This document shows, one piece after another, positions 44,574-53,193 of a stretch of 64,000 nucleotides of DNA. The position numbers and the translations under genes were made by a program. Numbering within the stretch: position 1 is the first letter of the stretch; every line of letters starts with the position of its first letter. The stretch comes from Tectiglobus sp965223355 (GTDB taxonomy: Bacteria > Pseudomonadota > Alphaproteobacteria > Rhizobiales > Hyphomicrobiaceae): positions 3,410,001-3,474,000 of the forward strand of contig CBDCWE010000003.1 of NCBI GenBank assembly GCA_965223355.1, read 5' to 3'. The notes below the pieces were generated by a model. The model was not told where the DNA came from and did no database searches. It saw only the letters and a program-made list of their open reading frames with translations.

Positions 44574-45892
44574 CAATCCGCTGAAAAACCAACTGGGCAG
44601 CCCTTTTTGTTCGGTTCGTTGGCTTTCGGTTTTTGTGTCATGCCTGCTAGGCACATAAGATGGCCGCGAAGCTTGAGCATTGCGTTCAATCGCAACATGC
44701 AACATCGAAACGCGCATCATAGCGCGACCAATTTCGGGATGCGCATCAGGTTGTAGGCGATTAGGTTGAGCAGGAAATCGGCGCTGACGCCGGCGATGCC
44801 GCGGTGCCTGGTCTTACGCATCGTGCCATGCTGTTTACCCCAGCCGAAGATGCATTCGATCATCTTGCGCCGTGTCTGCGATTTCTCATAGCCCGCATGG
44901 CGCGTCGTGCGCTTGTCGATTGCCGAACGCCGGCGTTTGCGGGTTCTTTTGTTAACCGCATCGTTCTGGGCGACATGCGGCGTCACTTGCATGCCGCGTA
45001 AATTGGCGACGTGGTCGGACGTGTCGTAGGCCTTGTCCGAGCCGACCGTGATGCGCCGCCCGCCAGCCTTGCGCCTGGCGCCCAGCATGGCCTCGCCGGC
45101 GCGCCGTTCGGCGGTGCCGTCGGCATGCGTGACTTTGCCCGCTACCGCCAGACCGTTGCGATTTTCCATCAGGGCATGGCCCATATAGCACAGCTTCGCC
45201 TCACGCCCTTTGGCTTTGCGAAACAGCCTGGCATCGGGATCGGATGTGCTTTCATGCGTGTCGTTCTTGCGCTTTTGCCCGTGAAAATTGTCGCCATTGC
45301 CACCGGTTGGGCCATTGTCAGAGCCGTCCTTCGGGCGAAAGCTTTTCTGCGAGGCCCAGGCCTCGATCAACGTGCCATCGACAGAGAAATGTTCGTTCGA
45401 CAGCAGCGCGCGCACCTTCCTGTGGGCGAGGAGGGCGGCCATGAACTTCTGAAAGATATCGCTGCCCTGGAGGCGTTCGCGGTTCTTCGTGAACGTTTCC
45501 GGTACCCACACCGGATCGTCCGGTGACAGGCCGACGAACCAGCGAAACAGCAGATTGTAATTGAGCTGTTCCATCAGCTGGATCTCGGAGCGAATGCCGT
45601 AGAACACTTGCAGGAGCAAGGCCGAGAGCAACATCTCGGGCGGGATCGACGGGCGACCCTCGTGACTGTAAAGACGGGAGAACTCCGGGTCCAGTTCACT
45701 CAACACTTCGCGCACCAGAGCACGGATCTCACGCAGAGGGTGCTTGGCTGGAATGCGCTCCTCAGGATCGATGTAAGAAAACAGACCGCCCTGGTCCCGA
45801 AACCGCCCGCGCATCGCATTGCCTCCGATTCAGCCGCCACCGCAAAACAGAATCACAATTGCCGAGACCGCGCGAGGTTTTTCAGTAAAGTG
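44574..45892 (-). mobile_element. IS5-family insertion sequence
   Basis: About 1319 bp. Terminal inverted repeats are CAATCCGCTGAAAAACC (44574-44590) and its counterpart at the right end (45876-45892), 13/17 matching. Flanks are TTAG on the left and CTAG on the right, an imperfect version of the YTAR target used by part of the IS5 family. The left flank is a truncated family B repeat; the right flank is the first base of a family A element. A single transposase frame fills the element. Confidence 0.75.
44717..45814 (-). CDS. IS5-family DDE transposase
   Basis: A 365-residue, apparently intact transposase. It starts MRGRFRDQGGLFSYIDPEER. The N-terminal domain contains EMLLSALLLQVFYGIRSE. DDE residues lie in EHFSVDGTLIEAW (first D), ITVGSDKAYDTSDHV (second D) and KMIECIFGWGKQHGTMRK (E, with the K-x6-type tail of IS5 elements). 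A variable basic/Gly-Asn stretch occupies the middle. No frameshift is visible, so the element may be active. Confidence 0.93.
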   Translation of the reverse strand: MRGRFRDQGGLFSYIDPEERIPAKHPLREIRALVREVLSELDPEFSRLYSHEGRPSIPPEMLLSALLLQVFYGIRSEIQLMEQLNYNLLFRWFVGLSPDDPVWVPETFTKNRERLQGSDIFQKFMAALLAHRKVRALLSNEHFSVDGTLIEAWASQKSFRPKDGSDNGPTGGNGDNFHGQKRKNDTHESTSDPDARLFRKAKGREAKLCYMGHALMENRNGLAVAGKVTHADGTAERRAGEAMLGARRKAGGRRITVGSDKAYDTSDHVANLRGMQVTPHVAQNDAVNKRTRKRRRSAIDKRTTRHAGYEKSQTRRKMIECIFGWGKQHGTMRKTRHRGIAGVSADFLLNLIAYNLMRIPKLVAL

Positions 45893-46031
45893 CTAGATCA
45901 TCGTGCTTTAAGTTGGAACCGCTATTGCGGTTCCAACTTAAAGCACAAAGATGATCGCCACTTTAGAGGCGAGCAACTTTGTGCCTTTATTCGGGATCGT
46001 TCCGATTCCGAATAAAGGCAGGTTGCTCTAG
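45893..46031. repeat. Family A palindromic element, second full copy
   Basis: CTAG at 45893 and again at 46027. Hairpin 1 repeats that at 28398-28461 except that its first arm lacks three bases. Hairpin 2 is likewise nearly identical. The right-hand CTAG gives the TAG stop of the TolB/TPR gene on the minus strand, and the left end abuts the IS5 element exactly. Confidence 0.9.
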
Positions 46032-47647
46032 AGTCCGGCCTTGACAAGGGCGTCGCCAAATTCATCCGCCAGTTCATCGCTGCAGGTATGTAAGTTCATG
46101 CGCCAGATGGTGCCTTCGACAAGTTCTGGATGGTTCGCCTTATAGTCATCCAGGTTGGCGCGGGCTTCGTCTTCCTTGCCGAGCCTGACGGCGGTGGCGA
46201 TACGTATCAGTTGCGCCAACGTAACGCCCGGTGTGACCGTCCGGTGGGCAATGCGATAAGCTTCTTCGAAGTCACCCTGGCGCCATGCATAATAAAGCGG
46301 TGCAAGATTGAGCCAACTGGGTAGGCAGGCATTGAGCCGCCGGCCGGCGTCCAGATGCGCAAGACCGCGTTCCCAATCTCCCGCCAACGCCAGCCCCCAA
46401 CCGCAAAAGGCCCGCATTTGCGCTGCATTTGGGTCCAGTTCGATACAACGATTGTAGGCCCATTTTGCGACTTTGAAGTGGCGACACCGCAGGCGGGTAT
46501 AGGCCAGCGTTTGCATTGCCTCCTGGCAGTTCGGATCAAGTGCGGCAGCCCGTTCACATATGGCCAGGACAGCTTCCAGATCCATATGGTCGTCTGTGGC
46601 TTCGTACAGGGCCGCTTCAAACTCGATCTCGCCATGCATCGACAGCACGAGCGCATTGTCAGGCTCTGCTTGTGCAGCCGCGCGAAGTTGGGCCCGCGCC
46701 TCACCGAAGTGCGCGTGGTCCCTGCTTTGAGCGTTGTAAGCGCGGACTGCGTTGTAGCCGACTTCTGTCGTGAATGGCTTGGCGCATGCCGCGCGGCGGA
46801 TCGAACCGGATGTGGTTGCGTAGCGCGATGCGAGGCGTGCTGAAACGACGGCGGAAATCTCTTCTTCCAGGTCAAAAATGGCCCGCGTAGACCATCGACG
46901 ATCATGCGTTTCCGACCACACCGTCGTCAACCGTGTTGCATCCGTCAGAGCGACACTCAGCCGGAACCGATCAGCGGCCCACCGCAAATTGCTGCCAACA
47001 AATAAATCGACATCAAGCTCAGCGGCCACGGTCCTAAGATCAATGTTTTTGCCACGGAATTGATTAACCGTGTGATGACCAATAACCTCGATGCTCTGAA
47101 ACTCTGCCAGCGCCGTGATCAGTCCGTGTGCAAATCCAATTGCGAAAAGCTCCGCGTTCGGGTCGGCATTAAGATTTTCGACTGGCAGCACGGCAATTCG
47201 CGGTTTGCGATAGTGTTTTCTGTTCTTATCGTTTGTCGCTCGAGCCTGTTGGACCTGCTCGATAATCTGGAAGGTGACGAGATAGGCGCCCTTCGGGATC
47301 TCAAAGCGGATTCGGTCCTCTTGTCGTTCGATGGCGTTATATTCAGCCAGTGCACGACGAAGCTTGGCGGCTTCGGTCCGGACGACCGGGTCGACACGCG
47401 GGTCGAAATCCGCATCGCGGCCAAACACATCCAGTGCGATCGAATACTGCTTCAGGCCGGCAGCGCGGCCCTGCAAACACTCCTCCACGAGGTATCGGAG
47501 CAGACGCTGGCTGCGATCCTTGCCCTTGAACTGCGGGCTCGCCAACAGTTCGCCAAGCTGTGAACGCACTTGGTCGAACCAGTGACTGTTTGCTTGTGGT
47601 GGACCAACGTCGGCTGGGCTATTCTTAAAGTCGATCGGATTTGCCAT
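46028..47647 (-). CDS. TolB-like/TPR protein with cyclase-type N-terminal domain
   Basis: A 539-residue cytoplasmic protein. Residues ~20-125 (FDQVRSQLGELLASPQFKGK, then LLRYLVEECLQGRA and FDPRVDPVVRTEAAKLRRAL) form a DNA-binding-like domain found in alphaproteobacterial signalling proteins. Residues ~150-290 are TolB-like: RIAVLPVENLNADPNAELFA, GLITALAEFQSIEVIGHHTV. TPR-like helices follow from ~310. This arrangement is common in adenylate-cyclase-like regulators, but no cyclase catalytic domain is present. Its last codon runs into a family A element, whose CTAG supplies the stop, so the C-terminus may have been trimmed by the insertion. Confidence 0.72.
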   Translation of the reverse strand: MANPIDFKNSPADVGPPQANSHWFDQVRSQLGELLASPQFKGKDRSQRLLRYLVEECLQGRAAGLKQYSIALDVFGRDADFDPRVDPVVRTEAAKLRRALAEYNAIERQEDRIRFEIPKGAYLVTFQIIEQVQQARATNDKNRKHYRKPRIAVLPVENLNADPNAELFAIGFAHGLITALAEFQSIEVIGHHTVNQFRGKNIDLRTVAAELDVDLFVGSNLRWAADRFRLSVALTDATRLTTVWSETHDRRWSTRAIFDLEEEISAVVSARLASRYATTSGSIRRAACAKPFTTEVGYNAVRAYNAQSRDHAHFGEARAQLRAAAQAEPDNALVLSMHGEIEFEAALYEATDDHMDLEAVLAICERAAALDPNCQEAMQTLAYTRLRCRHFKVAKWAYNRCIELDPNAAQMRAFCGWGLALAGDWERGLAHLDAGRRLNACLPSWLNLAPLYYAWRQGDFEEAYRIAHRTVTPGVTLAQLIRIATAVRLGKEDEARANLDDYKANHPELVEGTIWRMNLHTCSDELADEFGDALVKAGL

Positions 47648-47900
47648 TTAATAAATCTCGTGGCCAGAAAATCACCCGGCTGAATTCAAATGCAAATGGA
47701 GTAGGCTTCCGAAAAGTTTCGAGTCGAACAAGTCTGGCCCTTTTATTCTAACCGCTTCCAGGTATTTCACAAGCACCGAACATGCAAGTTTTCCTGGTTC
47801 GTTTCGGTTGAATATAAGTTGCAGGATCGCCAAATGGTTGAATTTACGACTCTCTTATGCAGATGTCTTTGTGCCACAGGCAAACTCGCGTGCGACCAAG
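47648..47900. other. Upstream region of the TolB/TPR gene
   Basis: AT-rich non-coding DNA, likely carrying the promoter of the minus-strand gene. No box or repeat is clear. Confidence 0.3.
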
Positions 47901-48047
47901 GCAACCTCTGAATAAGTCTCAGACTTCCAAAGGGCAGCGCCGTTAACCAATCGCCGCGCTGCGGCGATCCTTGAGGGGCTTGTCCGCCCCTCAAACACCC
48001 CGACCAGGGGATCATCCCCTGGACCCCGGACGTGTTCAGAGAGTTCC
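47901..48047. repeat. Family B repeat, reverse-oriented full copy
   Basis: The reverse complement of 14990-15130 with the same three hairpins: CCAGGGG/CCCCTGG, GAGGGGC/GCCCCTC and ATCGCCGC/GCGGCGAT. Loop sequences differ from copy 1 while stems persist. The outer ends, CAACCTCTGAATAAGTC and GGACGTGTTCAGAGAGTTCC, are related inverted repeats. Confidence 0.8.
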
Positions 48048-48081
48048 ACGAATACCGCCCCGCTCAAAGAGCGGCAATGAT

Positions 48082-48846
48082 CTAACGATCGACCAGAAAG
48101 TCGGCTAGCACGTTTGCCACCGTGTCCGGATCTTCGAGCGCAGCCATGTGGGCCAGGCCGACGAGCAAGTGGGCCTCGGCGTTCGGCAATTCGCGACTGA
48201 GAGTGTGCATCATCGCGGGTGTTGAGCCGGTGTCCAGTTCACCGGTCGTCACAAGTGTCGTGCAGGCGATGGAACCTGCCCGCTCGGCCAGCCTCTCATC
48301 GGCGGTCGCGAACATGGCATAGGCCTTGAGGAATTCCTGCGCATCATTGGTCGCCAGCCGGTGTCGGATCTCGGCCGTGACATGCGGATGCGTGGCGCGG
48401 AAGCGCGGTGTGAACCAGCGCGCCAAGGCATCATCAATCACGGACTGCGGACCATCGCGGCGGGCCTGTTCGAAGCGGGCTTGAACGTTGGCGCGCTGTT
48501 GTTTCGAGCGGCGATGGACAGCGCACATCAGGACCAAATGGGACAGCGCTTGCGCACGCTCGTGTGCGGCTTGCTGGGCGATCATCGCACCCATCGAGAA
48601 CCCGCACAGGGCGAACGGTGTGGGGCCTGCCAGATCGGCGATTTCGCTCCAAAGCTGATATGTAAACTGTTCAAGGGTTGCCGGTTCGCGGAGCGGTGGG
48701 GCCTGGCCATGACCGCAGAGGTCGTAAGCTAGGACCGTGTGGTGGGTGGCCAGGCGCTCGGCCATCGGCCGCCACATGGTGTGGTCGAGACCGACACCAT
48801 GCAGCAAGACCAGCAGCGGTCCCTTACCAATAACGAAGCGGTGCAT
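48082..48846 (-). CDS. Alpha/beta hydrolase (enol-lactonase-like)
   Basis: A 254-residue serine hydrolase. Oxyanion segment LLVLLHGVGLDHTMWRPMA, nucleophile elbow LCGFSMGAMIAQQAA (Ser), and a C-terminal LVGLAHMAALEDPDTVANVL whose His replaces the usual GHxxxxE position; the acidic partner should lie near VTTGELDTGSTP. The overall pattern is close to 3-oxoadipate enol-lactonases and related lactone hydrolases. Its ATG shares a base with the stop of the LLM oxidoreductase gene, so both are translated together. Confidence 0.82.
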   Translation of the reverse strand: MHRFVIGKGPLLVLLHGVGLDHTMWRPMAERLATHHTVLAYDLCGHGQAPPLREPATLEQFTYQLWSEIADLAGPTPFALCGFSMGAMIAQQAAHERAQALSHLVLMCAVHRRSKQQRANVQARFEQARRDGPQSVIDDALARWFTPRFRATHPHVTAEIRHRLATNDAQEFLKAYAMFATADERLAERAGSIACTTLVTTGELDTGSTPAMMHTLSRELPNAEAHLLVGLAHMAALEDPDTVANVLADFLVDR

Positions 48847-49901
48847 CAGGCCGCCCGTGAGTGGGCGGCAAAGGCCGGCATCACCTCATCGATAAACAGC
48901 CCAAGCGAACGTTTCTTGGCCTCGAAGGTCATGCCGGAATCGAGCCACAGGCTGAACTCGTCAAAGCCCAGCGCCTGGTAGGTGCGCAGGCGGTCGATGA
49001 CCTGACCCGGCGTACCGATCACGAGATTGTCTTTGATCTTATGCGGCGCGAACTGTTCAAGTGCTGCCCGTTCGGCGTCGCTCAACGGTTCGAGTTTGCC
49101 TTGACTGACGGCCCGCTTGTTCTGAAACCAGGTGCCGAACTCGCAATAGAAGCGGCTCAGCATGTCTGCGCCCGCTTCGAGCTCGGCGTCGGTTTCGGCG
49201 ACATAGGCATGACGGAGCAGCATAATCTCCGGCCGCGGGCTGGGCATCGCAGATGCAAGGGTCTCGGAAAAGCGGTTGGCGAGAACCTCGACCTCGTGGT
49301 CGCCCTGCCAGAGCGGTGTGACCTGGATGTTGCAGCGGTGGGCGACGGCGAAGGCAAAGGACGCCGGGTCGCGGGCCGCAATCCACATTGGCGGACCGGT
49401 TTGGTCGGCCGGTTTCGGGATCGCCGTGGTCGCGGGAAACGACCAGTATTTGCCGTCGTGGGCGTAATCGCCGCGCCAAAGTGCGCGCAGGGCAGGCACC
49501 ATTTCGCGCAGCTGCTCGCCCGCGGTTTGGGCGTCAATGCCGCCGCCAATGCGCGCGTATTCATAGCTGTAGGCGCCGCGCGCCAGGCCGAGCTCCAGGC
49601 GGCCGCCGGTGACGAGATCGGCCATGGCCGCTTCACCGGCAAGGCGGATCGGATGCCAGAACGGGGCGACCACCGCTCCGGTTCCGAGCCGCACATGTCG
49701 GGTGTGGTGGGCGAGGTCGATCAACGCCAGGAACGGGTTCGGCGTAATGGTGAAGTCCATGCCGTGATGTTCACCGGTCCAAATGGTGGCAAAGCCGCCG
49801 TTGTCGGCAAGCTGGCAGAGTTCGATGAAGTCCCGGTAGATCTTTTCGTAAGTGTCCTCGGGGCTACTGCGCTCCATGTGGGCGAACAGGGAAAACCTCA
49901 T
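48846..49901 (-). CDS. LLM-class flavin-dependent oxidoreductase
   Basis: A 351-residue luciferase-like monooxygenase using reduced FMN or F420. Family segments are GFATIWTGEHHGMDFTITPN, RHVRLGTGAVVAPFWHPIRL and AMADLVTGGRLELGLARGAY, then PPMWIAARDPASFAFAVAH and LVIGTPGQVIDRLRTYQALG near the C-terminus. Paired with an alpha/beta hydrolase through a TGATG overlap, which suggests a two-step oxidation/hydrolysis (for instance Baeyer-Villiger-like lactone formation then opening), an inference. Confidence 0.88.
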   Translation of the reverse strand: MRFSLFAHMERSSPEDTYEKIYRDFIELCQLADNGGFATIWTGEHHGMDFTITPNPFLALIDLAHHTRHVRLGTGAVVAPFWHPIRLAGEAAMADLVTGGRLELGLARGAYSYEYARIGGGIDAQTAGEQLREMVPALRALWRGDYAHDGKYWSFPATTAIPKPADQTGPPMWIAARDPASFAFAVAHRCNIQVTPLWQGDHEVEVLANRFSETLASAMPSPRPEIMLLRHAYVAETDAELEAGADMLSRFYCEFGTWFQNKRAVSQGKLEPLSDAERAALEQFAPHKIKDNLVIGTPGQVIDRLRTYQALGFDEFSLWLDSGMTFEAKKRSLGLFIDEVMPAFAAHSRAA

Positions 49902-50124
49902 GGCTGACCGCCTTCGGCACGCCGTGCGCCGCCAAGATCAGTGCTCTGCTTACGGGATGTAACGGGGTGATAGCCTTGGTGGCAGTTCAAACGATCGTTC
50001 ATGATCGCCCTCCAGAATTACGGTTCCAAAAGACGACACACACCGTTTGCGCTCACTGCGTGCCCACTTGAGCTTCGATGTACGATGTCACTGTTTAGTG
50101 AAATGTCAAGCGGTCCGACGCACG

Positions 50125-50345
50125 ATATGTGAAGCTTCAAGAGATTGTGGTCGGTCAGCTCAGCCGGCTGCTTGGTGTCCGTTGCCCAAGACCGGCATGA
50201 GGCCGGTGCCGGTCGCAGCGGTGTTGCGATCTCGGCAGATCGGCTTGTTACTGGTCTGCGTTCGCGAAGGCGGCGGCCTATTCTCTGAGCGCGGTCTCGA
50301 TGAAGCGCTCGGCCTCGCCATCGGCTGTGGCCCATAGCGCCCTCG
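50125..50345 (-). pseudogene. Decayed IS481-family transposase, C-terminal part
   Basis: Read on the minus strand in broken frames: ADGEAERFIETALRE (near 50285-50330), then a stop, then HRPHAGLGQRTPSSRLS (near 50165-50215), then in another frame LTDHNLLKLHIS (50125-50160). These correspond in order to the integrase-core end of IS481 transposases (NGKAERFIQTLLREWAY, HRPHGxLGxxPPxSRL, DNLLRLHS). Stops and a frameshift make it non-functional. Its N-terminal part is not recognisable; 49902-50124 and 50346-50640 hold nothing else identified. Confidence 0.7.
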
Positions 50346-50640
50346 AGCGCTGGTGGTACCTCCGACGCCAGCCGGCCGGTGGACTGATTGACGTTGGTTT
50401 CCGCGGTTTCAAGACGCCTCGTCAGTCCTTCCAGGCCGGAGAAGCCACCAAACGGTCCATCCTCGAGGCCGGCCATGCGTCCGACTATGGCGTTGCCAGG
50501 TGTTGCTCGAGCCGTTCGCGGACCACCCGTGTCGCCGACGTGATCGTCTGCTGGGATGCGCCGGCATCACTTGCAATGTCCTACAATTCCACCGCGAACC
50601 GTCACTGCCGCCTTGCCTGCGCTTCATTTATTTCATATAG

Positions 50641-50656
50641 TTCTGTCATGACAGAA
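50641..50656. promoter_or_regulatory. Palindrome over the GbsR-like gene start codon
   Basis: TTCTGTCATGACAGAA is a perfect 16 bp palindrome whose central ATG is the start codon of the regulator. A further TGACAG half-site repeats at 50658-50663. The position suggests an autoregulatory operator that blocks transcription or translation start. No Shine-Dalgarno sequence is visible before it. Confidence 0.6.
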
Positions 50657-51205
50657 ATGACAGTAAGAAAAGGCCAGCTTGCCCCACCAGTAGAACGCTT
50701 CGTTCTGCATTGGGGCGAAATGGGCAATACCTGGGGCGTCAATCGCTCGATCGCCCAGATCCACGCGTTGCTGTTCGTCTCGGCGGAGCCGTTGACAGCC
50801 GAGGAAATCGCGGCCCAGCTCGTCATGGCGCGCTCCAACGTGTCGACTTCGATTCGCGAATTGCTGGTCTGGAAGTTGATCCGCCGGGTTCACGTCCGCG
50901 GTGACCGGCGCGATCACTACGAAGCGGAAGCCGACCTGTTCGAGATGGTTCGCCGTATCGCTTACGGGCGAAAGCAGCGCGAGATCGACCCGACAATTGA
51001 GATGCTGCGCAATTGCGTTGGCGAGGCGCGCTCAGATAAGCGCGTTTCGGCCCATGCCCAGGCGCGGCTGGCCAGCATGCTCGAGTTCATGAATACGGTC
51101 GACAAGGGCTTTGACGAGATTATGCGTCTACCGGCGCCGACCTTGATGCGTCTCATCAAGATGGGCGGTGCGCTCGCCAAGTTTGTCGGCCGCGGCCGCA
51201 GCTGA
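50648..51205 (+). CDS. GbsR/MarR-family transcriptional regulator
   Basis: A 185-residue winged-helix regulator: FVLHWGEMGNTWGVNRSIAQ (the GbsR hallmark), HALLFVSAEPLTAEEIAAQL, VMARSNVSTSIRELLVWKLI (recognition helix) and a wing RVHVRGDRRDHYEAEADLFE. GbsR members respond to small ligands such as choline, but no choline genes are nearby. The open frame upstream to 50300 runs through IS481 debris and is not part of the protein. The adjacent DUF4166 gene is the likely target. Confidence 0.88.
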   Translation: MTEMTVRKGQLAPPVERFVLHWGEMGNTWGVNRSIAQIHALLFVSAEPLTAEEIAAQLVMARSNVSTSIRELLVWKLIRRVHVRGDRRDHYEAEADLFEMVRRIAYGRKQREIDPTIEMLRNCVGEARSDKRVSAHAQARLASMLEFMNTVDKGFDEIMRLPAPTLMRLIKMGGALAKFVGRGRS

Positions 51206-51278
51206 GGAGTGGCAAGAACGCAACCAGAGCAGGGCATCGCAGCGCCGGCTCATCGCAGTGCCGGGGAGTGATTGTGTC

Positions 51279-51977
51279 ATGAAGCAACAGGCCGCCATCG
51301 GCGACAATGTCGTCGCTTTTCCCGCTACCGGGAGGGTTCCGCGGCGCCGGGCGCTGGTTCCGCTCCGCCCCCCGTTCCATGAGCTTCTGGGAGACGCAGC
51401 CTGGTTTCGGCTTCCGGCCCCCGTTCGGGCGCGGTTCTCCCACCACCCGGAGCCGGGCGAGACCCGTGTGTTCACGGGCGAGGTGGTCGAAACGCATATG
51501 AGCCGCGCCGGCTGGCTATTGTCGCAGGCCGCGCGCGTGGTCGGGGCACCGTTGCCGTTGGTTGCCGGCGGTGTTGGCCCGGCCACGGTCAGCGTTACCG
51601 ATGATGACACGCTTGGCGCGCAGATCTGGACTCGCATTTACGCCAGGCCGGGCAAGTTCCCGCAGGTCATCCACAGTGCCAAGCGGCTCAGCGGGCCGAC
51701 CGGCCTCGAAGAATGCCTTGGCGCCGGCCTGCTCATGCGCCTCGAACTCGTCGAAGAGGACGGCGCCGTCGTGTTCCGAAGTTCCTCCTATGCCATCGAG
51801 GCCTTTGCGCGTACCTGGCAATTGCCGACGTGGATGACGCCGGGACGGTGTGACGTCATCCACCGCGATGTCGGCGGCGGTCAGTTCACCTTTACCTTGC
51901 AGCTGCAGCATCCATGGTGGGGCTTGCTGATGCGCCAGGTCGGTTTGTTTCGCGAACTCGACCGGTCCGATCTCTGA
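51279..51977 (+). CDS. DUF4166 domain protein
   Basis: A 232-residue protein from ATG 51279, with GGGGAG upstream. After a polar N-terminal ~30 residues, LRPPFHELLGDAAWFRLPAP, VRARFSHHPEPGETRVFTGE, then APLPLVAGGVGPATVSVTDD and LPTWMTPGRCDVIHRDVGGG match DUF4166. The fold and role are unknown. It often accompanies NAD-dependent epimerase or saccharopine-dehydrogenase-like proteins; neither is present here. Lies 73 bp after the GbsR-like gene on the same strand. Confidence 0.75.
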   Translation: MKQQAAIGDNVVAFPATGRVPRRRALVPLRPPFHELLGDAAWFRLPAPVRARFSHHPEPGETRVFTGEVVETHMSRAGWLLSQAARVVGAPLPLVAGGVGPATVSVTDDDTLGAQIWTRIYARPGKFPQVIHSAKRLSGPTGLEECLGAGLLMRLELVEEDGAVVFRSSSYAIEAFARTWQLPTWMTPGRCDVIHRDVGGGQFTFTLQLQHPWWGLLMRQVGLFRELDRSDL

Positions 51978-51996
51978 CCGTTTCGGGGGGCTCATA

Positions 51997-52860
51997 TCAA
52001 CCCTCGACAACGAACGCGGATGCTGCGTTCTCGTAGTCGTCATAGCCCAGGGTCTCACGCAGCTCGGCCGCTGGCAGGGCGGTTGCCGCTTCCGGCACGC
52101 CGGCGGCCTGAGCGGCAAGGCCGGCCTTGATGCCGGCAACGGCCGGAGACAGCATCGCCGTCGGAAAGGTCCCGATCTTGAGGCCCAGTTCGGCTGCCCG
52201 CGCGGGCGTCGGTGTGGCACGCGGCGCACCGGGCGACATCACGACGAACGACGCCCGCCCGCCGGCAGCCGTCACCGCGCGACGGATTTCATCCTCATCG
52301 GCGGGCGAATCAAGAAACAGGATATCCGCGCCTTCCTCGACAAAGGCTTCGATGCGCGCGACCGCCTCATCGATGCCGAGCGTCGGCCGGCAGTCGGTGC
52401 GCGCCATGATCAAAATGCCGCTGTCGCGTGCAGCCTCGACGGCCGCCCGCATTTTCATGCGCGCTTCAGCACGCGACAGGCAGGGCTTGCCGGCAGCCGT
52501 TAATGCGCGCGGCGTGATCTTGTCTTCGATCAAAATCGCCGCCGCTCCGGCGTTGCCGTAGGCGCGTACGGTTCGCTGCACGTTCATGGCATTGCCGTAA
52601 CCGTGATCACCATCGGCAAGCAGGAGGGTTGCGGGCGCGGCGTTGCGCGCCATCGTGAACGAGTCGAACATTTCTGCAAACGACAGGAGGTCGAGGTCAG
52701 GCCCGCCAAGTCGACTGGCGGCAACGCAGGACCCCGATACGAACGCCGTCTTAAACCCGGCCCGCGCCGCGAGCCTGGCTGAAAGGCCGTCCCAGACCGC
52801 CGGCATGGTTATGAACCCCGGTTCCGAGAGCAACTCGCGTAGTCTTTGTGGTGGCGTCAT
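51997..52860 (-). CDS. Isocitrate lyase/PEP mutase superfamily enzyme
   Basis: A 287-residue TIM-barrel lyase. TMPAVWDGLSARLAARAGF, VSGSCVAASRLGGPDLDLLS, LLLADGDHGYGNAMNVQRTV and AAAILIEDKITPRALTAAGK match the superfamily. The KKCGH active-site loop of true isocitrate lyases is absent; the short loop KITPR... is as in oxaloacetate decarboxylases and carboxyPEP-like members. It is convergent with the DUF4166 gene. Substrate undetermined. Confidence 0.85.
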   Translation of the reverse strand: MTPPQRLRELLSEPGFITMPAVWDGLSARLAARAGFKTAFVSGSCVAASRLGGPDLDLLSFAEMFDSFTMARNAAPATLLLADGDHGYGNAMNVQRTVRAYGNAGAAAILIEDKITPRALTAAGKPCLSRAEARMKMRAAVEAARDSGILIMARTDCRPTLGIDEAVARIEAFVEEGADILFLDSPADEDEIRRAVTAAGGRASFVVMSPGAPRATPTPARAAELGLKIGTFPTAMLSPAVAGIKAGLAAQAAGVPEAATALPAAELRETLGYDDYENAASAFVVEG

Positions 52861-53193
52861 GTCGGGTCCTTTGCGGCGGTTGGCGCTGGCTACAGCAGTT
52901 CAGACTTAACGGAAACCATGCCGCTCCCCCGGCCCGGCCCCAACCACCCATGAGATCATGGGCTGTGGCTGGCCGCGGGGGAGCGGGACGGCGATGCGGC
53001 GCCGCTTGAAGCGCGAAAATGATCCAATCGGCGTCGCTGAGCAGATCGTGCAAAAGCAAGTATTGTCGAACGCGAAGCCAACGTTCAAGACCGTGGCACG
53101 AAAGCGGCGAGCCGTCGCCGACATTGTCTCGGCCAGCCCGGCGCGGCATTGGTTCAAGATCTGTCGGCATTTTATCGGTCTTTTATCGACTTT
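52861..53193. other. Intergenic region with TTTTATCG tandem repeats
   Basis: A 333 bp gap. At 53169-53212 four ~11-12 bp units of TTTTATCGgCT type run in tandem; the last ones code for the C-terminus and stop codon of the downstream HCCA-isomerase-like gene. No gene is recognised. Confidence 0.5.

Noticed and set aside
50300..50647. Longer start for the GbsR-like regulator
   Set aside because: This stretch is IS481 debris and low-complexity translation; GbsR homology starts at MTEMTVRKG.
52861..53193. IS5 N-terminal remnant in a minus-strand frame
   Set aside because: DLLSDADWIIFAL looks faintly like an IS5 start, but nothing downstream supports it.
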